Shown here one piece after another: positions 1 through 8,872 of a DNA stretch of 64,000 bases. The notes below the pieces were generated by a model, which had not been told where the DNA came from, did no database searches, and saw only the letters and a list, made by a program, of their open reading frames with translations. Origin of the DNA: Cellulomonas sp. ES6 (GTDB lineage: Bacteria > Actinomycetota > Actinomycetes > Actinomycetales > Cellulomonadaceae); the NCBI RefSeq assembly GCF_030053835.1, contig NZ_CP125655.1, forward strand, positions 1,364,001 to 1,428,000, in the 5' to 3' direction. The stretch's first letter is position 1. Every line of letters starts with the position of its first letter. The position numbers were made by a program, and so were the translations under genes.

Positions 1-680
1 CGCTGCACGAGCGGCTGCGCGCCGAGCCCGACCTGGCCGCCGTCGGCCCCGCGCAGGTCGACGAGGATGGGGAGCCCGCCCGCGTCCGGTGGCCGTTCCC
101 CACCCCCCGCGCCGCCTGGCGGCAGGCGGCGGGCCTCGGGCTCGGCCCGGACCGCGGGGACGGCTTCGTGATCGGCTCCGTGCTGCTGCTGCGCGCCGAG
201 GCGCTCGCCCGGGTCGGCGGGTTCGACGAGTCGTACTTCCTGTACTCCGAGGAGACCGACTGGCAGCGCCGGGCGCACGACGCCGGGTGGCGGTCGGCGG
301 TCGTCCCGGAGGTCGTCGCCCAGCACGCCGGCGGCGGGACCAGCTCCGACCCGGCCCGCCGGGAGACGCACTTCCACGCCGGCCAGGAGCGCTACCTGCG
401 CCGGCACCACGGCGCCACCGGGTGGGCGTCCGCCCGCGCGGCCGTCGCCCTCGGGGCCGTGCCCCGCGCGCTGCTCCCCGGGGACCGCGGCCGCGCCGCC
501 CGGCTGCGGCTGCGGCTCTACCTGGGCGGGCCGGTGCGCGCCGAGCAGGCGCTGGGCGACCTGCGCGCGCCGCGCGGCGGCGGGACCGCCGGGGCCGCCG
601 CGCCCGTCCCGCCCGCTGCGCCGGGTCCCGGCGCGCGCCCCCTGCCCGAGTCCGTCGACGAGCGGGAGCCCGCCGCATGA
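1..680 (+). CDS. Glycosyltransferase family 2, C-terminal part (5' end outside window)
   Basis: The reading frame is open from base 3, so the gene begins upstream of the window and only about 225 C-terminal codons are visible. The stretch from GFVIGSVLLLRAEAL through GGFDESYFLYSEETDWQRR matches the acceptor-side part of rhamnosyltransferase-like GT2 enzymes, where an aromatic/acidic FLYSEETD segment follows the GGFDE motif. Such enzymes transfer a sugar from an NDP-sugar to a lipid-linked glycan on the cytoplasmic face. The last 60 residues are Pro/Ala-rich and probably disordered. Its TGA overlaps the next ATG (ATGA), so it is translationally coupled to the Wzy-like gene. The sugar specificity cannot be read. 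Confidence 0.85.
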   Translation, partial: LHERLRAEPDLAAVGPAQVDEDGEPARVRWPFPTPRAAWRQAAGLGLGPDRGDGFVIGSVLLLRAEALARVGGFDESYFLYSEETDWQRRAHDAGWRSAVVPEVVAQHAGGGTSSDPARRETHFHAGQERYLRRHHGATGWASARAAVALGAVPRALLPGDRGRAARLRLRLYLGGPVRAEQALGDLRAPRGGGTAGAAAPVPPAAPGPGARPLPESVDEREPAA

Positions 681-2230
681 CCACGACCACGCCACCCGCC
701 CCGCCCGGTCCCCCGGCGGCGCTCGGCTCGGCGCTCGCCTCGGCGCCCGGCTCCGCGCTCGCCCCCGGGGTCGAGCCGCACGGGGCTCCGCCGCCGCCGG
801 GCGTGCTCGAGCGCGTCCCCGGCGCGGGGGTGACGCGCCGGGTGGCGCTCGCCGCGGGGCTCGCCGCCCTGGGCGTCGTGCTGGTGCTGCTCACGTCCGT
901 GCAGCCCTGGCTCACGCTCGGCGCGGGCGTGCTCGTCCTGGTGGTCGGCCTCACCCTGCGGGAGCCGCTGGCGATCCCGGTGCTCGGCATGCCGTTCCTG
1001 CTGCTGGTGAACCGGGTGGGCGGGGCCCTGTCCCTGTCGGACCTCGTCCTGTTCGCGGGGTTCTGGCCGGCGCTGCTGTTCGCCCGCCGACCCCTGACCG
1101 GCGCGATGCGCGGCGTGCTGTGGGCGACCGCGTTCTACCAGGCCACCGTCCTGTTCACCGTCATCGCGAACCCCTACGTGGCGAACGCCGTCGAGTGGCT
1201 GCACTCCTGGCTGCTGGTCGGGGGCGCCCTGCTGGTCGGCTGGGCGATCGGCGCCGCCGGGCACGCCCGGCTCGCGCTCGGGCTCTACGTGGCCGGGGCC
1301 GTCGTGGTGACGCTCGCCGCGCTGACGCAGTTCGTGGTGAACCTCGCGCACGGCAGCACCGCGCCGGTGTACCTCAACGAGCCGTTCCTCATGCACAAGA
1401 ACTACATCGGGTGCGTGCTGGCCTTCGCGGCGATCGTCGTCTACGCCCGCCCGCGGTGGCTGCGGTGGAACGACCTCGTGTGCCTCGCCCTGTTCGTGCT
1501 GTTCGTCGCGGGCATCCTCGTCGCGCAGTCCCGCCAGGCGCTGATCGGGCTCGCCGTCGCCGTGGCCGTCGTGGCCCTGCGCCCCGACCCCCACCGGCAC
1601 CGCTCGAAGGTCGTGCTGCTCGCGGTCGCGGGCGGCGCCCTCGTCGTCGGCACCCTCGTGCAGGACCAGCTCGAGTCCGGCGACCAGTACAACTCGGCCT
1701 ACCAGCGCCTGATCTGGTTCCGGCAGTCGCTGCTGATCTGGGAGCAGTACCCCTGGTTCGGCGCCGGCCTGCGCTGGTGGTACACCGACCGGTTCGACGA
1801 GAAGTTCCAGCCGCCGAACGCCGAGTTCGAGATGCTGTCGTCGGGCGGCATCGTCGGCCTCGTCGGGTTCCTCGTCATGTTCCTGGCGATCCTCGTCATC
1901 CTGTGGCGGGTCGACTCCCGCTACGGCACCCTCGCGTTCGTCCTGGTGCTCATGCGCCTCGTGCAGGGCCAGTTCGACCTGTTCTGGGTCGCCGCGCAGG
2001 TGTCCATCCCGTTCGTGATCGCCGGCATCTGCCTCGGGGCGCAGGCGCACGCCGCCCGGTCCGGCGCCGGGGAGGACGGGCTGCCGCCCCGGGTGGCGCC
2101 ACCACCGCCCGAGCGGCGCGGACCGGGCAGCGCGGACAGCGAGGAGGGCCGCCGCGCCCGGCACGCCCGCCCCGAGCGGCCCCACCGGCGCCGTCTGCCC
2201 CTGCCGATCGGCCACCGGGAGCACTCGTGA
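677..2230 (+). CDS. O-antigen ligase / Wzy polymerase-like membrane protein
   Basis: A 517-residue polytopic membrane protein with an Ala/Pro-rich cytoplasmic N-terminus of about 55 residues followed by roughly ten hydrophobic segments. The large loop before the last helices carries YPWFGAGLRWWYTDRF, the kind of W/G/P-rich motif seen in the Wzy_C (O-antigen ligase/polymerase) family. The gene sits among glycosyltransferases, so polymerisation or ligation of the exported polysaccharide repeat is the likely job. The ATG at 677 was chosen because it overlaps the preceding stop as ATGA; an upstream extension of the same frame has shadow-like Arg/Pro composition. The C-terminal 60 residues are charged and low complexity. 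Confidence 0.82.
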   Translation: MTTTTPPAPPGPPAALGSALASAPGSALAPGVEPHGAPPPPGVLERVPGAGVTRRVALAAGLAALGVVLVLLTSVQPWLTLGAGVLVLVVGLTLREPLAIPVLGMPFLLLVNRVGGALSLSDLVLFAGFWPALLFARRPLTGAMRGVLWATAFYQATVLFTVIANPYVANAVEWLHSWLLVGGALLVGWAIGAAGHARLALGLYVAGAVVVTLAALTQFVVNLAHGSTAPVYLNEPFLMHKNYIGCVLAFAAIVVYARPRWLRWNDLVCLALFVLFVAGILVAQSRQALIGLAVAVAVVALRPDPHRHRSKVVLLAVAGGALVVGTLVQDQLESGDQYNSAYQRLIWFRQSLLIWEQYPWFGAGLRWWYTDRFDEKFQPPNAEFEMLSSGGIVGLVGFLVMFLAILVILWRVDSRYGTLAFVLVLMRLVQGQFDLFWVAAQVSIPFVIAGICLGAQAHAARSGAGEDGLPPRVAPPPPERRGPGSADSEEGRRARHARPERPHRRRLPLPIGHREHS

Positions 2231-3387
2231 CCACCGACGTCGTGCACGTCGTGTGCACCGACGCCTTCGCGGGTGTCGAGCGCTACGTGACCACCCTCGC
2301 CCGCACGCAGGACGCCCGCGGCCTGCGCGTGCACGTCCTCGGCGGTGCGGCGGACCGGATGCCCGCCGAGCTGGCCGGCTCCGGCGTCCGGTGGGCGCCC
2401 GCGCCGACGCCCCCGCGCGCCGCGGCCGCCCTGCGGCGGGTCGACACCCGCCTGGTGCACGCGCACATGACCGCCGCCGAGCTCGCGGCGGTCGTCGCGG
2501 GCCGCGCCCCCGTCGTCGCCACGCGGCACTTCGCGGACCGCCGGGGATCCTCCGCGGCCGGGCGCCTCGTGGCCCGCGTCGTCGGGCCGCGGATCGCGGC
2601 GCAGGTCGCGATCAGCCGGTTCGTGGCCGACCGCGTGGACGGCGCGTCGACCGTCGTGCACCCCGGCGTGCCGTCCGTGCCGCGGGTGGACGGCGAGGTG
2701 GCGCCCGCCCGCCGCCCCGTCGTGCTCATGGCGCAGCGGCTCGAGGCGGAGAAGCGGACGGACCTCGGCCTGCGCGTGTGGGCGGCCAGCGGGCTCGCCG
2801 ACGCCGGCTGGGAGCTGCTCGTGGCGGGGTCCGGGGCCGAGCGGCCCGCGCTGGAGCGCCTGGCCGCCGAGCTCGGGGTCGCGGCGACCACGCGGTTCCT
2901 CGGCGCGCGGTCCGACGTCGACGCGCTGCTCACGACCGCGGGGATCTTCCTCGCCCCCCGGCCCGACGAGCCCTACGGCCTGTCGGTGGTCGAGGCCATG
3001 GCGCACGGGACCCCGGTCGTCGCGGGGCGCGGCGGCGGGCACGACGAGACCGTGGGGTCCGCGGACGGGGCGGTGCTCGTGCCCGCCGACGACGTCCCCG
3101 CGGCGGGCGCCGCGCTCGCCCGGCTCGCCCGCGACCCGGAGCGCCGCGCCGCCTACGGCGAGGAGCTCCGGGCGGTGCAGCAGCAGCACTTCGACCTCGG
3201 CACGCACGCCGACGGCGTCGCCGCGGTGTACGCGGCGGTGCTCGGCGGGGAGAGCGGGACGCGGCCGGTCGCGGGCGGGGCGCCCGGGGCCGCCGGACCC
3301 GCCGGGGCCCCGACGGCGGGTGCCGCGGCGACCGGTGCGCCCGACGTGCCCGGTCTGCCCGGTCTGCCCGGGGCGGTGCGCCGGTGA
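2227..3387 (+). CDS. Glycosyltransferase family 4 (GT-B fold)
   Basis: A 386-residue protein starting at a GTG that overlaps the previous stop (GTGA). The N-terminal half opens with VVHVVCTDAFAGVERYVTTL, the acceptor-binding Rossmann start of GT4 enzymes. The C-terminal half has the donor domain, with RPVVLMAQRLEAEKRTDLGL, LLVAGSGAERPALERLA and the E-x7-E signature region EPYGLSVVEAMAHGTPVVAG. The tail (about 40 residues) is Ala/Gly/Pro-rich. It is in an operon with the Wzy-like gene and the next glycosyltransferase. Its role is transfer of a hexose during assembly of the lipid-linked repeat; donor and acceptor are unknown. Confidence 0.88.
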   Translation: MTTDVVHVVCTDAFAGVERYVTTLARTQDARGLRVHVLGGAADRMPAELAGSGVRWAPAPTPPRAAAALRRVDTRLVHAHMTAAELAAVVAGRAPVVATRHFADRRGSSAAGRLVARVVGPRIAAQVAISRFVADRVDGASTVVHPGVPSVPRVDGEVAPARRPVVLMAQRLEAEKRTDLGLRVWAASGLADAGWELLVAGSGAERPALERLAAELGVAATTRFLGARSDVDALLTTAGIFLAPRPDEPYGLSVVEAMAHGTPVVAGRGGGHDETVGSADGAVLVPADDVPAAGAALARLARDPERRAAYGEELRAVQQQHFDLGTHADGVAAVYAAVLGGESGTRPVAGGAPGAAGPAGAPTAGAAATGAPDVPGLPGLPGAVRR

Positions 3388-4601
3388 CCGCCGCGACCCA
3401 CGCCTCCGTGCGGCGCTCCGCGGCCCCGGACGACCGCCGCGACCTCGTCGTGGTGTCCCTGGAGCCGTGGGACGAGGTGTGGCGCCGCAACCAGCACCTC
3501 GTCGCGGGGCTCCTGGCCGACGACCCGGGGCTGCGCGTGCTGTTCGTCGAGCCGCCCGTCGACCACCTGCACGACCTGCGCCGCGGTGCCCAGCCCACCC
3601 TCGGCCGCCCGGTGCGGCGGCTCGGCCCGCAGGACGGCGCCCCCGCCGGCCGGGCGTGGGCGTACCGGCCGACCAAGTGGCTGCCGCGCCGTCTCGACGC
3701 GGGCGGTGACGACCGGCGGGCCCGGGCGGTCGCCCGCGTGGCCCGGCGGCTCGGCATGGCGGACCCGGTGCTGTGGGTGAACGACCCGGGCGGTGCCGCC
3801 GTGCTGCGCGCCACCGGCTGGCGGGCGCTGTACGACGTCACCGACGACTGGCTGCGCGCCGTCCGCGAGCCCGCCGAGCACGAGCGCCTCGAGGCCGCCG
3901 AGCGGGTGCTGATGGAGCGCTGCGCGGAGGTCGTCGTCTGCTCCCCCGCGCTCGTGCGCGCGAAGGGCGCCGACCGCCCCGTGACGCTGCTGACCAACGC
4001 CGTCGACGTGGACGCCTACCGCACGCCCGCGCCCCGCCCGGCCGACCTGCCGGACGGCCCGTACGCGGTGTACGTCGGGACCCTGCACCCCGACCGGCTC
4101 GACGTCGACGCGTGCCTGCGGCTCGCGACGCACCTGCGGGCGACCGGCTCCCGGCTCGTGCTGGTCGGGCCGCCGCTGCTGGACCCGCTCGACCTGACGC
4201 GGCTCGAGGCCGCGGGCGCCCTGCTGCTCGGCGCCCGCCCGGCCGCGCTGGTCCCCGCGTACCTGCAGCACGCCGGTGCGCTCGTCGTGCCCCACGTCGT
4301 CGACGACTTCACCGACTCGCTGGACCCGATCAAGCTGTACGAGTACCTGGCGGTGGGCCGCCCGATCGTGGCGACGCCCGTCGCCGGGTTCCGCGACCAG
4401 CCGCCGGACCGCGTGACCACGGCGTCGCCGCAGCACCTGCCGGACGTCGTCGCCCGCGTGCTCGCGGACGCCGACGCGACCGGGGCCGACGCCACCGGGC
4501 CTCGGTTCCCGCTGCGGCCGCCGGCCGACGCCGACGTGCCCCGCTGGTCCGACCGGGTCCGGGAGATGGCGGAGGTGCTCAGCCGCGTCCGCGCCGGCTG
4601 A
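3384..4601 (+). CDS. Glycosyltransferase, GT-B type
   Basis: A 405-residue protein whose GTG start overlaps the preceding stop (GTGA). The opening DLVVVSLEPWDEVWRRNQHL resembles actinobacterial and cyanobacterial glycosyltransferases that begin with a W-x-RNQ motif. The donor half contains YAVYVGTLHPDRLDVDACL and IKLYEYLAVGRPIVATPVAG, the GT1/GT4-type nucleotide-sugar site. It is the last gene of the + strand run, and its 3' end overlaps the convergent glycosyltransferase on the other strand by 23 bp (4579-4601), so the two operons meet tail to tail without a spacer. Specificity is unknown. Confidence 0.85.
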   Translation: MTAATHASVRRSAAPDDRRDLVVVSLEPWDEVWRRNQHLVAGLLADDPGLRVLFVEPPVDHLHDLRRGAQPTLGRPVRRLGPQDGAPAGRAWAYRPTKWLPRRLDAGGDDRRARAVARVARRLGMADPVLWVNDPGGAAVLRATGWRALYDVTDDWLRAVREPAEHERLEAAERVLMERCAEVVVCSPALVRAKGADRPVTLLTNAVDVDAYRTPAPRPADLPDGPYAVYVGTLHPDRLDVDACLRLATHLRATGSRLVLVGPPLLDPLDLTRLEAAGALLLGARPAALVPAYLQHAGALVVPHVVDDFTDSLDPIKLYEYLAVGRPIVATPVAGFRDQPPDRVTTASPQHLPDVVARVLADADATGADATGPRFPLRPPADADVPRWSDRVREMAEVLSRVRAG

Positions 4602-5856
4602 CCCGCTCCCACACCGTGGTCAGCCGGTCGGCCGTGCGCTCGACGGCGAACTCCGCCTGCACGTCCTTCCACGCCCGGTCCGCCCGCGCGGCGGCCTCCT
4701 GCGGGCGCTCCAGCACGCGCGCGACGGCCGCGGCCAGCGCCGCCGGGTCACGCGGCGGGACCAGCAGGCAGCGCTCCGTGCCGTCGGCCGCCACGGCGAG
4801 CTCGTCGACGCCGCCGCCGGCGGTCGCGACCACGGGCACGCCGCGGGCCATCCCCTCGGCGACGACCTGCCCGAACGGCTCGGGCACCGGCGACGCGTGC
4901 ACCAGCACGGACAGCCCGTCCACCTCGGCGACCGGGTCCGCGACCCAGCCCGTCCACTCCAGCCGTCCGTCCAGCCCGCGCCGGGCGGCCAGCTCGCGCA
5001 CCTGCGCCTCGTAGGCCGCCTCGGCGAACAGGGACGCGCCCACCACCCGGAACCGGGCCGCGGGGAACCGCTCGGCCAGCAGGGTGCACGCCTCGACGAA
5101 CTCGCGCTGGCCCTTGGTCGGGCTGATCCGCCCCACCAGGCCGACGACCGGGACCTCCGGGACCGGCCGCGCCGCGGGGTCCGCCGCGACCTGCTCCGGC
5201 GCGAGACCGGGGTACGCGAGCGTCCAGCCCCGGCGCAGCGGCAGCAGGGTCGCGGCGGTCGCGTGCGAGTTGACCACGACGTGCCGGGGCCCGCGGCGCG
5301 CGACCGCCCGCAGCACCCGGGCGAGCCCGCCCGGCAGGTAGTCGTCCGCGATCCGGTCGTGCACGTGCCAGACGAGCGGCCGCCGGGCGAGCGCCGCGGC
5401 CGGCAGACCGAGCAGGTCCGCCTTGAGCGACGTCGTGTGGACCACGTCCGCGTCCAGCTCCCGCAGCAGGCGGCCGAGCCGGGCCACGAACGGCGCGGTC
5501 GCGACCGCGGACCGCGCCGCCCCGAGCACCGAGCGCCCCGCCGTCGCGCGGTCGGTGCGGGCGACGGCCGGGTCCAGCGGCAGCACCCGCACCGCCACGC
5601 CCGCCTCGCGCAGGCGCTCGCGCAGCGGACCGTCGGAGAACAGCACGACCGTCACCGCGACCCGGGCCGGGTCCAGCGCGCGGCACGTGCGCAGCAGCGC
5701 GAGCTCGGCGCCGCCCAGCTCCGCGGTGTGGTCCAGCACGACCACCCGCACCGGGGCGTGCGGCGCGCCCGGTGCGCCCGGCCCGTGCGGCCCGTGCGGC
5801 ACGTGCGGCTCGCCCAGCGCGGCGGCGTCACGCGGCGCACCGCGTCCGGTGGTCAC
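4579..5856 (-). CDS. Glycosyltransferase family 4
   Basis: A 425-residue GT4 enzyme. After a Pro/His-rich leader of about 35 residues it shows VRVVVLDHTAELGGAELALL, the classical GG-x-E acceptor-site start. PVVGLVGRISPTKGQREFVE and the donor motif region VPEPFGQVVAEGMARGVPVV with its E-x7-E glutamates follow. Its ATG overlaps the stop of the upstream chain-length gene (ATGA), placing it last in the - strand EPS operon. The leader contains short Gly-Pro-His repeats. It probably adds one sugar of the repeat unit. Confidence 0.87.
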   Translation of the reverse strand: MTTGRGAPRDAAALGEPHVPHGPHGPGAPGAPHAPVRVVVLDHTAELGGAELALLRTCRALDPARVAVTVVLFSDGPLRERLREAGVAVRVLPLDPAVARTDRATAGRSVLGAARSAVATAPFVARLGRLLRELDADVVHTTSLKADLLGLPAAALARRPLVWHVHDRIADDYLPGGLARVLRAVARRGPRHVVVNSHATAATLLPLRRGWTLAYPGLAPEQVAADPAARPVPEVPVVGLVGRISPTKGQREFVEACTLLAERFPAARFRVVGASLFAEAAYEAQVRELAARRGLDGRLEWTGWVADPVAEVDGLSVLVHASPVPEPFGQVVAEGMARGVPVVATAGGGVDELAVAADGTERCLLVPPRDPAALAAAVARVLERPQEAAARADRAWKDVQAEFAVERTADRLTTVWERVSRRGRG

Positions 5857-7706
5857 GTCGTCTCGGCGGCGACCGGCGCGCGGTCCTCCCGGGCGCGGTC
5901 CTCGGAGTCCTCCTGCTCCTGCGCCGGCTCGCCCGGCGCCCGGCCGCCGCGGCCCGACGCGGGGGTCGGGACCCGGCCCTCGCGCGCCGTGCCGTCGCCG
6001 GCGGCCTCCTGCTCGCCCTCCGGCTCGGCGTCGTCCGCCGGTGCCGGCCCGTCGTCGCCCTCGGAGCGCGCGGCGTCACCGCGCCCGGCGGCGGGCGCGT
6101 CCGCCCCGGCCACGGTCGCACCGGGCGCCGGGGCGGCGTCGCCGTCGTCCTCGGTCTCCACCGCCGCACCCGTGTAGGCGTACGTCGCCTCGTAGGCCAC
6201 GTGCCGGCGCTCGCCGGCGCCGTCGAGCGCGAGGCCCAGCAGCGCGGCGTTCGCGGCGCGCAGGCGCTCGGCCGACTCCTCGACGGCCGCCGCGGCGGTG
6301 TGGCCGATCGTCACGGCCAGCAGCACGCCGTCCGCGTACGACCCGAGGATCGTGGCGTCGGCCGCGACCAGCATCGGCGGCGCGTCGATGATGACGACGT
6401 CCGCGGTGCGCCGCAGCTGCTCGACCAGCGCGCGCACCTCGTCGCTCGCCAGGTAGTCCGCCGGGTCGAGCTCCGTCTGGAGCGCCGGGTGCACGGACAG
6501 GTGCGGGATCGCGGTCGGCACCGCCGCGGTGCGGTTGCGGGCGCCGCCGCGTCCGGCCGGGGCGGGGGCGTCCGCGGACGCCGGCAGCAGCGCGTTGAGC
6601 CGCGGCTGGCGCAGGTCGCCGGAGAGCACCACGACGCTCCGGCCGGACAGGGCCCAGGAGGCCGCGAGGTTGGCCGCCACGAACGAGCGGGGCGTCTCGA
6701 CGTCCGACGCGGTGACCACGATCACCGCGCTGCCCGAGTCGTTCTCCACCGCGGCCTGCAGGGCGGTGCGGAGCTCGCGGACGGACCGGGTGTACGCCGT
6801 GGCCTCGCGGCGGGCCACCGGGAGCGTGCCCTCCGCCTCGTACGACTTGAGCGCCGCGCCCGTGCCGGACAGGCGGGCGAGCACCGGAGCACCCGCCGAG
6901 CGGCGCGCGGCGCCCGTCGTGCGGATCTTGGTGTCCAGGCCGCGCCGCACCACCGCGAGGCCGATGCCGACCAGCAGGCCCGCCAGGCCGGCGACGGCGT
7001 AGACCAGCATCGGCGGGAGGCTGACCAGCGTGCCGTGCACCGCGTTCTGGAGGATCGCGGCCGGCGAGGCCAGCAGCTGGGCCTGCGTGAGCTGCGACGA
7101 CAGCGTCTGGTACTGCTCCATCGTCGTGGAGTACTGCGCCTCGAGCAGGCCCTCGACCGGGTCCACCTGGGCGTCGGGGTTCGCGTTCGCGGCCGCCGCG
7201 GCCGCCGCGCGCCGGGACTCCGTGATGGCCTGCTGCTGCTCGTCGATGCTCGTGGCGAGCGCGTCGAGGCGCTTCTGCATCGCCGCGACGTCGTCGTCGA
7301 ACTGCGCCTGCAGCGCCGCGACGTACGCCGTGGCGACCGCGTTCGCGGCGTCGACCGTGTCCTGCGGGTCCAGGCCCGTCTCGGTGACGACGACGTTGGA
7401 GGGGCTCTCGAGCGCGTACTCGGCCGACGTCCGGGCCGCGAGGTCGTCCGCGAGCCCGGGGTCGCCCAGGGCGGTCGCCGCGGTCGTGGTGACGGCGTCC
7501 CCGGTCACCAGTGCGGGGTCGCTCTCCAGCCGGATGCCGGCGTCCGCGAGCGTCTCGGTCCCGACGATCTGCACCGTCGCCTCCGCCGCGTACTCCGGCT
7601 CCTGCCGGTCGACGTAGAGCCAGGCGCCGGCGAGCGCCGCCAGGACGGACACCAGCACCAGCCACTTGCCGAACCAGACTGTCCGGAACATGTCCTGCAG
7701 GGTCAT
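5853..7706 (-). CDS. Wzz/Wzc-like chain-length protein with degenerate tyrosine-kinase P-loop
   Basis: A 617-residue protein built like a capsular chain-length regulator fused to a bacterial tyrosine kinase. It has a membrane segment at about residues 12-32, a periplasmic Wzz region with a coiled-coil-prone stretch around 130-215, a second membrane segment at about 232-253, then a cytoplasmic BY-kinase-like domain. The Walker A region reads VTASDVETPRSF at residues 331-342 where active kinases have a GKS/T loop, so the Lys and Ser/Thr are missing. The Walker A' segment is LSGDLRQPR (361-369). Walker B DVVIIDAPP (436-444) is intact. A small C-terminal tyrosine group (Tyr505, Tyr509, Tyr511) is followed by an acidic, Pro/Ala-rich tail of about 100 residues. 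It likely controls polymer length, possibly as a pseudokinase. Confidence 0.8.
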   Translation of the reverse strand: MTLQDMFRTVWFGKWLVLVSVLAALAGAWLYVDRQEPEYAAEATVQIVGTETLADAGIRLESDPALVTGDAVTTTAATALGDPGLADDLAARTSAEYALESPSNVVVTETGLDPQDTVDAANAVATAYVAALQAQFDDDVAAMQKRLDALATSIDEQQQAITESRRAAAAAAANANPDAQVDPVEGLLEAQYSTTMEQYQTLSSQLTQAQLLASPAAILQNAVHGTLVSLPPMLVYAVAGLAGLLVGIGLAVVRRGLDTKIRTTGAARRSAGAPVLARLSGTGAALKSYEAEGTLPVARREATAYTRSVRELRTALQAAVENDSGSAVIVVTASDVETPRSFVAANLAASWALSGRSVVVLSGDLRQPRLNALLPASADAPAPAGRGGARNRTAAVPTAIPHLSVHPALQTELDPADYLASDEVRALVEQLRRTADVVIIDAPPMLVAADATILGSYADGVLLAVTIGHTAAAAVEESAERLRAANAALLGLALDGAGERRHVAYEATYAYTGAAVETEDDGDAAPAPGATVAGADAPAAGRGDAARSEGDDGPAPADDAEPEGEQEAAGDGTAREGRVPTPASGRGGRAPGEPAQEQEDSEDRAREDRAPVAAETT

Positions 7707-8872
7707 CGGGGGCGCCTTTCGGTCGGGACGGTCTCGAGGCGGGGCCGGGGGCCGGCGGCGTGCGCGAGCTCCTCGCGGGCGATCGCGTGCAGCCGCTCGA
7801 CGAACCGCCCTGCGGCGAACTCGTCGGCGTGCGCCGTCAGCACCCGGGGGTCCCAGGTGCGGGCCAGCGCGCGCCCGGCGGCCTCGGCCACCAGGTCGGG
7901 GTCCGGGGCGTCGAAGAACTCCCCGGTGATGCCGTCACGGACGGTGTCGAGGTAGCCGCCGTCGCGCAGGACGACGGACGGACGGCCGAAGGCGGCGGCC
8001 TCCAGCGGGGACAGGCCGTAGTCCTCGTAGGACGCGGCGACGAGGGCGGCGCAGTGCCGGTACAGCCAGCGCAGGCGGGCGTCGTCCACCCGCCCGACGA
8101 GCCTCACCCGGGGCAGGTCGCGCACCCGCTGGGCGAGCGCCGCCCGCTCGGGGCCGTCGCCGACCACCACGAGGCGGGTGCCCGGCATCCGGCGCACCGC
8201 CTCCACGACGACGTCCACGTTCTTGTAGGGCAGCAGCCGCGCGACGCACAGGAGGAACCCGGGCTCGACGCCGTCGGGCGCGGTCTCCTCGCCGGCGGGC
8301 AGCATGGCGGGCGGCGGGGGCAGGATCTCGGCCTCGATCCCGTACGCCTCCCGGATCGCCCGGGCGGTGACGGTCGAGTTCGCGAGGTAGCGGTCGGCGG
8401 TCCCCGCGGCCCGGCGGTCCCAGCGCCGCAGACCGGGGGCGAGCAGCCCGAGCGCCCGGGCGGCGAGCCACCGCTGGGCGCCGCCGGCGGGGCCCAGGTA
8501 CCGGTCCGTCTGGTAGAGCCAGCGCGCGGGCGCGTGGCAGTACACGACCTTGCGGCCCGGTGTCGGGAACCCGTGGGCCCAGCCGGTCGACGACGCGAGG
8601 ACGACGTCCGCCTCGATCGGCGTCGCCCGGACGGCCGGCGCCAGCAGCGGCAGGGCCAGCCGGTGGTGGCGCCGCAGCAGCCCGACGCGGTCCAGCGGGC
8701 TGGTGCGGACGTCCAGCGGCGCGAACTCCGGGAACGTGCCGTCCGGGTGGTAGAGCGTCGTGTACAGCGGCGCGTCCGGGAACGCCTGCGCCATCACCAG
8801 CGCGACGCGCTCCGCACCGCCGCGCTGCGTGGCGTAGTCGTGCGCCAGCGCGACGCGCTCACCGCCCGCCAT
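7703..8872 (-). CDS. Glycosyltransferase family 4
   Basis: A 389-residue GT4 enzyme. The acceptor domain begins RVALAHDYATQRGGAERVAL with the GGAER motif and includes VVYCHAPARWLYQTDRYLG, common in mannosyl- and rhamnosyl-transferases of EPS clusters. The donor domain has FLLCVARLLPYKNVDVVVEA, LVVVGDGPERAAL and EDYGLSPLEAAAFGRPSVVL, the last carrying the two conserved Glu residues. The stop overlaps the next ATG by 4 nt and the 5' end overlaps the sugar transferase by 14 nt, so the genes are tightly coupled. Confidence 0.88.
   Translation of the reverse strand: MAGGERVALAHDYATQRGGAERVALVMAQAFPDAPLYTTLYHPDGTFPEFAPLDVRTSPLDRVGLLRRHHRLALPLLAPAVRATPIEADVVLASSTGWAHGFPTPGRKVVYCHAPARWLYQTDRYLGPAGGAQRWLAARALGLLAPGLRRWDRRAAGTADRYLANSTVTARAIREAYGIEAEILPPPPAMLPAGEETAPDGVEPGFLLCVARLLPYKNVDVVVEAVRRMPGTRLVVVGDGPERAALAQRVRDLPRVRLVGRVDDARLRWLYRHCAALVAASYEDYGLSPLEAAAFGRPSVVLRDGGYLDTVRDGITGEFFDAPDPDLVAEAAGRALARTWDPRVLTAHADEFAAGRFVERLHAIAREELAHAAGPRPRLETVPTERRPR

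Noticed and set aside
518..2224. Long antisense open frame opposite the Wzy-like gene
   Set aside because: It has Arg/Gln/Glu/His-rich shadow composition from GC-rich third positions, and the opposite strand encodes a clear membrane protein. The same applies to the many other long antisense frames.
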